A stretch of 64,000 bases of DNA from Pisaster brevispinus (Eukaryota; Echinodermata; Asteroidea; Forcipulatida; Asteriidae), in assembly GCA_023634235.1 (NCBI GenBank), contig JAMKCF010000020.1:10602001-10666000 (forward strand), in the 5' to 3' direction. The translations under genes and the position numbers were made by a program. Every line of letters begins with the position of its first letter. Within the stretch, counting starts at the first letter, position 1. This document shows, piece after piece, positions 57,612-64,000 of the stretch. Under the pieces are notes generated by a model. It saw only the letters and a program-made list of their open reading frames with translations. It had not been told where the DNA came from and searched no databases.

Positions 57612-59009
57612 GTAGGTCAAGCAGCCTTGCTTTTTCCCAGAAATTGTTCCTAGTCATAAGATGTTAGTCTGTAACTCTCCTTGACAATAGCTACCAGTAC
57701 TGGTGTAGCGCGTGTTACAATAAGGGAATCATGTAACAACGAGGGAATGGGAATCAAAGTGCAGTGAAGAGGTTTTAAACTAGTTGTTTAAACACGGTCA
57801 GACTTGGTTCTTGATAATTTTACCTTGACTTTGGCCCAGCCCTTGCCGTAATTAAAAAGTTAGTTTATAGCCCATTCAACACACTTTGGATCCCACTCCT
57901 AAATACTTTTCCATTAAAAACATTTTTAAAAACCTGTAAAAGTTGAGAACAAATCTGACAGTTTATCCTCGGCTTACATCGACTCTTTGTTGAATTTGTG
58001 TGCATGCAATTAGTGGCTCCTTGCGCAAGTTTTTAACTTGCACACTTTTAATTTTCAAACTCACGCATGCAAGTTTCAACCTTACGGGAGCCAAATATGT
58101 GCCCTACCAACTTAAATTCGGCCGTGAAATTTGTTCTAAGCGCAATTATCTGATAGAGCCCTCTTTTGACTCAATATGGTCAGGTCACGTTTAACCACTT
58201 CTTACTATGTTTATATATCGCACATTTAAACATAGCCATGTGATCTCTTCTCGATCAATCAGAGTGGATAAACTGTCCCAGGTATTGATGAATAATGTAT
58301 CAGTGTGCTTTACATGAGTGCTCTGGTCATTGGGCCAATAACCTTCCTGTAGTCTTGTCTCAGCTCCCTTGGGAGTATACAGCTCCGAGCTGCTGTTCAG
58401 TTTCGAAGGCTTTTTTCAAACACATTATCAACCTTAACCCTTCCTGGTTCTCGTTTATACTCTTGGGCGAAGAGAAGAGTGTCCGGGATTCAAACCCACA
58501 CCCCTATGACTTGACCACCAGAACTTTTATTTGGTGTAGTAGATCGCTCAGCCATGGCAGGCTAAACCTCTTATTTTCTCTTCAGGCCGAGTGGCCCATA
58601 ATGCTGCAGTGTATTCACCCCAGTTTTTTGTTTTTTTGCCACCGGTTTGGCTTTATGCTAAGACTTTCATCCTAGCTGTTTCCTTTTCTTCTCAACAGTA
58701 CACCTCCTTTTTTTTATTACAAATAATTTTTGGTTGAAAAAAGAAAAATTTACGAGAGCAGGATTTGAACCTGCGAGCTCCAGATTAACATGCCGGTGTT
58801 CTACCAACTGAGCTATGTATTCCAAATGTTGGCGGTGTCTCTATTTTGTCAATATGTTGCATGGGGGTGCCAATCAGCGATTTTTGGTGCTAATTGCGTT
58901 GTTGGATGTGTAACGAAATGAATAAAAAATCAAATTAAATGAAGTATGAAGAGGTAGTTCTATGTTTGGTTGAGTTGCTTGACATTGTTTTCCTGTTTCA
59001 TCCATCTAG
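57612..59009 (+). other. DGKQ intron, 1.4 kb
   Basis: Donor GTAGGT, acceptor CATCTAG. Holds a tRNA-like SINE fragment on the minus strand at 58485-58570 (CCGGGATTCAAACCCACACC) and a SINE A at 58735-58885. I see nothing else. Confidence 0.85.
58735..58885 (-). repeat. SINE A copy (minus strand), complete head
   Basis: AGCAGGATTTGAACCTGCGA, CCAGATTAACATGCCGGTG, CTACCAACTGAGCTATG, GGCGGTGTCTCTATTTTGTC and GGGGTGCCAATCAGCG. Confidence 0.75.
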
Positions 59010-59082
59010 GAAGCTGCAATGAGGGCCCTTCATATTTCAGACAACCCCAACCTATACTACCTGGCTGAAACATCCGAAAACG
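59010..59082 (+). CDS. DGKQ: DGKQ exon g: RA domain, first helix onward
   Basis: The 73-nt exon goes from phase 0 to phase 1 with donor GTAAGA at 59083. It encodes EAAMRALHISDNPNLYYLAE, matching the EAALRAHHIPEDPGHL segment of vertebrate DGKQ. The typical RA order (helix, loop, then a strand with YYLAE) is visible. Confidence 0.93.
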
Positions 59083-60099
59083 GTAAGAACTGAAAAGCAT
59101 TGTCTACCCCCCTCTCCTCACACCCCCCTCTCCTCACACCCCCCTCCTCCACCCCGCCTCTGTCCAGGAACTTAAACTCAAGAATTTAATCCCGGCAAAT
59201 TGTGGTTAAGTGACTAGAAGACAATCTGTATTCCAGGCATTGTGAATTTTTTTTTTTTTTAAATTGACATGGCGCCTTTAACAAGATGAAAGCGCTTCAC
59301 AGCGAACCTAAAACAAATAACAGAAGCTAGACAGAAATAGAAATAGAAAAGAGGAAGGTTTTGTCGCTTAATATTGGATCCAAAACCACAGACGGCAAGG
59401 TCGGACGAGGAATTGTGGTTGAGTAATGATGAACGGATGCGCATGCTGACTAACAATCTAGTGCGGATGCGGCTAGTTCAAGTCTAGTTACTAGACTTTG
59501 TCAGTTTTTTTCCCAACAGAAGTTTAAATTATTCTCAAATTGTTTGTTCATTTGCGACCAAATCATCAGCGGAGCTAAAGATGTTGCCTTTTTCCAACAA
59601 CAGCCGTGCGTTGTGGTTCCCGTGTCCTTTGTCACAGTGAAGAACGAATCAAGTGTTTGATAACCATTGAAGCAAGCAGTATCAGTAGGCTGGCTCCAAA
59701 TCGTTGACTGTAGAAGGCTAACCATCAGACCATAGATGACTAGACAGCATTCAAGTCAAGTTAGTCCGACAATAGTCGACGATTGTCTGAACTGGCTCTT
59801 AGCTGCAAGTCCAGGGTCCTATTTTATAGAGCTGCTTAAATCAGAAACAAATATTGCTCAACAGTTTTCTGCTAAGCAAATATAAGCAGGATACCAGTCA
59901 CAGATTGTACATGTGACTCAATATTTTGGCTGGCTACCTTATTCTGGTAAGCAGTAATGTGCTTAGCTGGTTTTTGTGCTTAAGCTGCACTATAATATTG
60001 GGCCCTGCAGTGAAATGGCTCAACCCCCCTGCAGTGAGTTGCTTTCAATGTGTGATTGGTCAACGTGCATCTTATTGAGCTCTTGTGATTGGTTAACAG
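59083..60099 (+). other. DGKQ intron, 1.0 kb
   Basis: Donor GTAAGA, acceptor TTAACAG. Contains a CCCCTCTCCTCACACC repeat at 59105-59160, a T run near 59249 and a family T element at 59814-60005. No further gene seen. Confidence 0.85.
59814..60005. repeat. Family T inverted-repeat element
   Basis: GGGTCCTATTTTATAGAGC at the left and a decayed right end (CTGCACTATAATATTGGGCC); the inside has GGATACCAGTCACAGATTG and GGCTGGCTACCTTATTCTGG. Confidence 0.7.
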
Positions 60100-60200
60100 A
60101 TTCTGATAATCAGGAGCGAAGGTTGGGTGATGGCGAGCAGGCGGGTCAACTCAGCAAGCAACTGGGCGTCAAGATCCCCTCCCTTATCCTACGATACCAG
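60100..60200 (+). CDS. DGKQ: DGKQ exon h: end of RA domain
   Basis: The 101-nt exon goes from phase 1 to phase 0, donor GTATGT at 60201. It has a charged loop (DSDNQERRLGDGEQAG) and then KIPSLILRYQ, a final RA strand. The equivalent human stretch ends in a PEAWVIR-like strand. The loop is the most variable part of the family. Confidence 0.9.
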
Positions 60201-60811
60201 GTATGTACATAACTCCGCCCACAGTGAGGGCCTTACATGTATCCCGTTTGTACAGTGTGATGTGATTCCACTGTAAGCCAATCTCTTACTTCACTTAATC
60301 TGGCATCAACGACTACCGGCAACGCATAGGAAAATATATTGAGCTTTTTTTCTTTTTCTTTGGAGGATTAATAGAAGAGCGGAATAATTTTTGGACGCAT
60401 TAATAATAAAAATAATAAAATAGCGGTCTGGTGCATCGTACTGAATCATTGAAGTGTGGGTTCGATTCCCAGTAGTGACACTTATGTCCTTGAGCAAGGC
60501 AATTACCTTAATTGCTTCTCTTAACCCAGGTGTATAAATGGGAATCTGAGAGGGCTGAGACAGTATTGTATTGGATTAACCCCTTAGGGCTGATTTAAGC
60601 AGTTTGGGGTTGTATGCTCCCCAGGAACTTGAGAAAGTTTGAGGAATGGTCTAAGTATGCCTGATGAACAGGATAATGAAGTTGTAAAGTGCCTTGATCT
60701 AGCTACTGGGATATGTGCGCTATATAAGAATCCAGTATTATCACTTCCAAGTATGGATGTAAAAGCACTTTTCTGATTTTGTTTGTTTGTTTGTTGTTGG
60801 TTTTTTTGCAG
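60201..60811 (+). other. DGKQ intron, 611 bp
   Basis: Donor GTATGT, acceptor TTTGCAG after a TTTG repeat and T run. Contains a group E SINE at 60415-60735. Confidence 0.85.
60415..60735 (+). repeat. Group E SINE, nearly full length
   Basis: AGCGGTCTGGTGCATCG, GTGTGGGTTCGATTCCCAG (B box), TGTCCTTGAGCAAGGCAATT, CTCTTAACCCAGG, AAATGGGAATC and the end ATGTGCGCTATATAAGAATC, which resembles the LINE tail at 7530-7550. Confidence 0.65.
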
Positions 60812-60861
60812 GACACAAAAGCCAAGAAAGGTCTTATTAAAGTTTACCCCGGGACCATGAA
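60812..60861 (+). CDS. DGKQ: DGKQ exon i: start of second ubiquitin-like segment
   Basis: The 50-nt exon goes from phase 0 to phase 2 with donor GTGAGT at 60862. It encodes DTKAKKGLIKVYPGTMK, matching the VLKIYPGWLK motif of vertebrate DGKQ, which is strongly conserved. Confidence 0.92.
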
Positions 60862-60982
60862 GTGAGTCTGCATGGATTAATCAATGTTATTTATTACTAT
60901 TATTATTATTATTATTATTAACTATCAAGATTTCATTCTGGATTTTCAATATTACTTTGAATGGTTGAGTTGTTTAGTGTCT

Positions 60983-61155
60983 GGGCCCAAATTGAGTTGA
61001 GCTGCTTAAGCAGAAAATACTCCTAAACAATTTTCTGTCGAGCAAAAATATGGTGCATGTGAAGCGCTGTTTTAGCTGGTAACCTTATTTTGGTGAGCAC
61101 AATTTTGTTGCGCTTAGCGAATAATTGTGCTTAAGCAGTTCTATGAAATTGGGCT
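60983..61155. repeat. Family T inverted-repeat element
   Basis: GGGCCCAAATTGAGTTGAGC and GCAGTTCTATGAAATTGGGC; the inside has GCTGGTAACCTTATTTTGG. Confidence 0.7.
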
Positions 61156-61194
61156 GGGCTGCAATCGGTATCAAAATTGCTGCGGGGCCCCATC

Positions 61195-61420
61195 TTGAGG
61201 CTTGTTTCCTTAAGCAAGACACTCGATCATTATTGCTTTATCCTTCAGATGGGACATAAAGCCCTGGGTCCAGTGAGTTGTGTGATGCAGATTTTGAAAA
61301 CCCAGTGCATTCACCTTTAAGAGAAGGGGTTTGCTTCTGTGTGTCTGGCATGCTTGGCTTCAGATTGAACCGCATCACCTTGTAAACCCTTACGTAGTGC
61401 TGTATAAATTGGTGTCATAA
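61195..61420 (+). repeat. Group D SINE body (headless)
   Basis: CTTCAGATGGGACATAAAGC, GAGAAGGGGTTTGCTTC and CACCTTGTAAACCCTTACG match 48120-48450, but no A or B box is visible. Confidence 0.6.
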
Positions 61421-61503
61421 TTCACAAACTTAGTATACCTGTATTGAACATACTGCGCTTCAAAATAGTGAACTAGATCTACTGCGCATTGATTGTAGAT
61501 CTT

Positions 61504-61719
61504 GGGGCCTCGTCACACGAGGCAACTTTTCCATGCAACTTAGAGGCAACCAACTGCAGTGCATGCTTCAGGACCACGTCGGTAGCACATGAGTCATTTT
61601 TCAAACAATGTCTTACAATCCCTAAGAAAAATATGTGAAGATTCAAATGGGGATCCTTTTTCTTCTTGGAGATTGCCTGGAACTGGTTGCCTGTAAATTG
61701 CCTCGTGTGACATGGGCCT
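61504..61719. repeat. MITE-like element with GGGCCTCGTCACACGAGGCA ends
   Basis: The left end (GGGCCTCGTCACACGAGGCA ... GGCAACCAACTGC) and the right end (GGTTGCCTGTAAATTGCC, TCGTGTGACATGGGCC) are inverted copies. The end itself is palindromic (CTCGT..ACGAG). A partial end lies at 6472-6500. Confidence 0.75.
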
Positions 61720-62124
61720 TAGGCATCTTTGATACAGATCGCACATGTGCTTTTCAAACTGACATTTTGGTGATCAGGTCCGCGTAAGAAAAGTTTACGA
61801 GAATGATGTTTATTATAAATATTTGACAGATTCGAGCAGGAACTTTTTTATCATTTCCCTAAATAGGGGCCAATGTCTCCTAATGAATGCATGTACCAAG
61901 CTTACCTTCATAATAGAGAGTTCTGTATTTTGAGTTAGAAAAAGAAGATTTTATTCTCAAGACGTAATTAAGCGTAATGCGAAAGATAACGTTTTGTAGT
62001 GATTGGCTCAATTTGTATCAGTTACACGTAAGTCACTGGTGACCACCAACAAGATTGAACTGGTTGATGCATTATTGGTAGAAAAAAAGTAACACTGGTT
62101 TGTTGTGATTTTCTGCCTGTGCAG

Positions 62125-62215
62125 GGTACCAGTGGAGTATGTAACCGTTTCCATCACCAGCTACATCTCCGTCAAGGAAATCATTGAGATGGCACTGCAC
62201 AAGTTTGGTTTAGCG
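62125..62215 (+). CDS. DGKQ: DGKQ exon j: second ubiquitin-like segment, last exon in window
   Basis: The 91-nt exon takes phase 2 and ends in phase 0 before a GTAAGT donor at 62216. It encodes VPVEYVTVSITSYISV then KEIIEMALHKFGLA, matching the VGVAYVSVRVTPKSTA segment of vertebrate DGKQ. The domain continues in an exon beyond 64000. Confidence 0.94.
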
Positions 62216-62354
62216 GTAAGTCATGAAAACAGTCTTGTGAGAAACTGTCTAGGGAGACGCGATATCCTGAGATGTAGTGTCTCTCAGACAAAGCTGCTTT
62301 TGAGTAGACTGGGACACCAAGCCCGACATGGGGGCAGAGAACCAAATGAAACTA

Positions 62355-62485
62355 ATTTTGGGTTGAACAAAAGACACATTGACAGAGCGGGGCTTGAACC
62401 TGCAACCAAGTTATCTACCTAACCCTAATCTTGGCGGTCTCCGAATTTTGTCAGAATCTTTGTTTAGGGGTGCCAGTCAGAAGCC
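62355..62485 (-). repeat. SINE A copy (minus strand)
   Basis: TTTGGGTTGAACAAAAGACA, GCGGGGCTTGAACCTGCAAC, GGCGGTCTCCGAATTTTGTC and GGGGTGCCAGTCAGAAGCC; the head centre is shortened. Confidence 0.7.
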
Positions 62486-63264
62486 ATTTAACCTAACTGC
62501 TGTATGGCCAATGATTGCAGCAGAGGGATCACCTTAATGGGATGCAAATTTTTATTTCAAATAAAAGTGAATAAGTAAATAAATGGTTACGCTGTCACCA
62601 AACAGCACTGAAAGTCTCCTATTGTTTGAATAGCTTTCCTGTTCAGTGATAATCGGTCAGGTAATGATCTATTGAAATCCCCCGCCGCCCACCGTCTAAT
62701 TAATTTTGGATTTGAAACATTGAATGGCCGAGATACAATCTAGTATACAAATTAGCAAGGTTTACGGTAACACCATGAGAGATGTGCACGGTGTATCCGC
62801 AAACTAGATCTAATTAATTGTCGGTTTTGTACTCATTGACATCTCCCATGCAGTGACCACCATCTGTACTGACCCACCGACTCGGTGCTCACTCATGCGT
62901 GGATCAATATGGCCAGAGAGACTCATTGAGAGTCGGCCGATCGGAACGCATCGTTCATCACGATGCCAGGGTCGTTTCTCAATCAGAAAGGTCACCAAAG
63001 TACAAAAGTATTTGCTAGACAGGATTGGATTTCTGATTGATAACGAGTGTACTTTAAAAACGTTAAAGGGATCATACTTCCTTGGTGCTTTTTCAGTTGA
63101 AAAGAACTTTTATACATTGACAATCTGTATCTGGTGCCCTGTTTGCACTCTTTGTCTGGTTTCTCGTATTCACAGTGATAGTGGACCATCTATTTACCAT
63201 CTGTTGAAAAGGGACCAGACTATTTTGCCCTTGCAGTCTCAGTATGGGTACATGAAGTTGATTG

Positions 63265-63490
63265 GTCCAGCGGGGGATCTGCTCGGCTCAGTGGTTTCTT
63301 TCCCTGCCTTTCACCTCTGTGGACCTGGGTTTGAATCCCACCTCAGACCGGAAGCCTAGCATGTGGATTGGGTTTCAGTTCCTACCTGATAGGATGGGTT
63401 TTCCCCATTTGGGGTTTTCCTCCTGTTTCTAAAACTGAACATTTCTTCCTTGTCTCCTATTCATCCTGTTTTTGGCGCTAAAATTGCTAT
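63265..63490 (+). repeat. SINE C, uninterrupted plus-strand copy
   Basis: GCTCGGCTCAGTGGTTTC (A box), CTGGGTTTGAATCCCACC (B box), GGTTTTCCCCATTTGGGG, AAACTGAACATTTCTTCC, TCCTATTCATCCTG. Serves here as reference for the family. Confidence 0.75.
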
Positions 63491-64000
63491 ACATAAATTG
63501 GAAGATTATAGGTCAGCCATATTTGTTTGGTTCCCTTTATACAACAATAGCTCTATCTAATATCACCATGACTGTTTTTTCTTAAGGTCTCCATTTCATA
63601 GTATTGGGTTGAATTGGAGAATAGTATAATGGATGTTCCATGGTTTATTAGACTGCGTCCAAATCATGCACCTTTGGCCACTGCTGGTGGCTGCAGCGAC
63701 ATTGTTTCTGAATATGACTTTTGGGTGATATGGCCATAGCGACTGCCTAGACCATTAATTTGGATTTAGCCTGAAGTCTGATGAGGCTTAAAATGTGCGT
63801 GTCCGTTGTGCGATGTGCTTAATGCGTAGTGCGTAATCCTTACAAAACTGAAAATACACGCTGAGCTATGTACATCATTTTTAGGGATAATGCAGTAGAC
63901 AATATGGATACATGGAATTGTGTGCATTGCTTGGCCTGTGTCTTCATTTTTAGGCGTTACGCATTGCGTACGCTGCATGAGGGACTGATGGATTGCAGGC

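Larger units (their letters stand above)
60862..62124 (+). other. DGKQ intron, 1.26 kb
   Basis: Donor GTGAGT, acceptor TGCAG. Holds an ATT microsatellite at 60888-60920, family T at 60983-61155, part of a group D SINE at 61195-61420 and an inverted-repeat element at 61504-61719. Nothing seen in 61720-62120. Confidence 0.85.
2772..62215 (+). other. DGKQ: Partial gene: diacylglycerol kinase theta (type V DGK), ten internal exons
   Basis: Known for the family: DGK theta phosphorylates diacylglycerol to phosphatidic acid at membranes, ending DAG/C1 signalling. It has three C1 domains, an RA/PH-like region and a C-terminal kinase domain. Seen here: ten exons with GT/AG borders join in consistent phase (1,0,0,1,1,0,1,0,2,0 at exon ends) into 314 stop-free codons. 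Spliced residues 5-52 and 71-121 form two perfect C1 zinc ligand sets. Residues about 178-267 look like the RA domain, and 273-314 start the next ubiquitin-like/PH-like region. The motif HWREGNLP and the segment CEWC are theta-specific features of C1-3. Missing: the first C1 and start codon (upstream of 1) and the catalytic domain (downstream of 64000). No promoter or poly(A) site is expected here. A small exon could have been missed in the large introns, especially the 29-kb one. Confidence 0.93.
62216..64000 (+). other. Start of the next DGKQ intron, to window end
   Basis: After the GTAAGT donor there is a SINE A at 62355-62485, a MITE-end fragment near 62605-62635, a SINE C at 63265-63490 and a possible inverted repeat beginning near 63780. 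No phase-0 exon continuing the kinase is visible. Confidence 0.8.

Noticed and set aside
62853..63359. 168-codon open frame after the last DGKQ exon
   Set aside because: The preceding CCCATGCAG acceptor would give a stop at once in the required phase 0, and the 3' third is a SINE C.

Overview
The window is eukaryotic genomic DNA. It holds no operons, ribosome binding sites or CRISPR arrays. Coding sequence is confined to ten short exons with canonical GT/AG borders on the + strand, set in introns packed with tRNA-derived SINEs, short inverted-repeat elements, minisatellites and homopolymer runs. The protein and the repeat landscape suggest a marine invertebrate deuterostome, most likely an echinoderm; this assignment is an inference and is not proven by the sequence.

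The one gene I can support is an orthologue of diacylglycerol kinase theta (DGKQ, type V DGK; nematode DGK-1 is in the same class). The exons at 2772-2874, 3773-3861, 11480-11611, 14839-14977, 44285-44347, 57511-57611, 59010-59082, 60100-60200, 60812-60861 and 62125-62215 join in phase to give 942 nt, or 314 codons, without a stop. They encode two complete C1 zinc-finger domains (matching the second and third C1 of vertebrate DGKQ), an acidic/polar linker, a Ras-associating (RA) domain and the start of the following ubiquitin-like/PH-like region. The first C1 domain and N-terminus must lie upstream of position 1 and the kinase catalytic domain downstream of 64000, so both gene ends are missing. 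Introns range from 611 bp to 29.3 kb; the 29.3-kb intron (14978-44284) falls between the C1 and RA coding parts.

Layout: 1-2771, upstream intron with a 0.6-kb foldback and a 49-bp tandem repeat; 2772-14977, the C1 exons; 14978-44284, the giant intron with most accessory structure (57-bp and 16-bp minisatellites, 74-bp satellite arrays, several SINE families, a 12-bp minisatellite inside an inverted-repeat element); 44285, a small linker exon; 44348-57510, a second large intron with a 1.8-kb 16/17-bp minisatellite; 57511-62215, five closely spaced RA/ubiquitin-like exons; 62216-64000, a downstream intron.

Five tRNA-related SINE groups (labelled A-E here), one 3' LINE fragment nested in a SINE, a family of about 18 inverted-repeat elements with ends like AATTTCATAGAGCTGC (family T), and a dispersed 'CTTGGTGCCCCTT' family (family G) account for much of the intronic sequence. 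The long open frames over the minisatellites are repeat artefacts. Nothing points to a second protein-coding gene.
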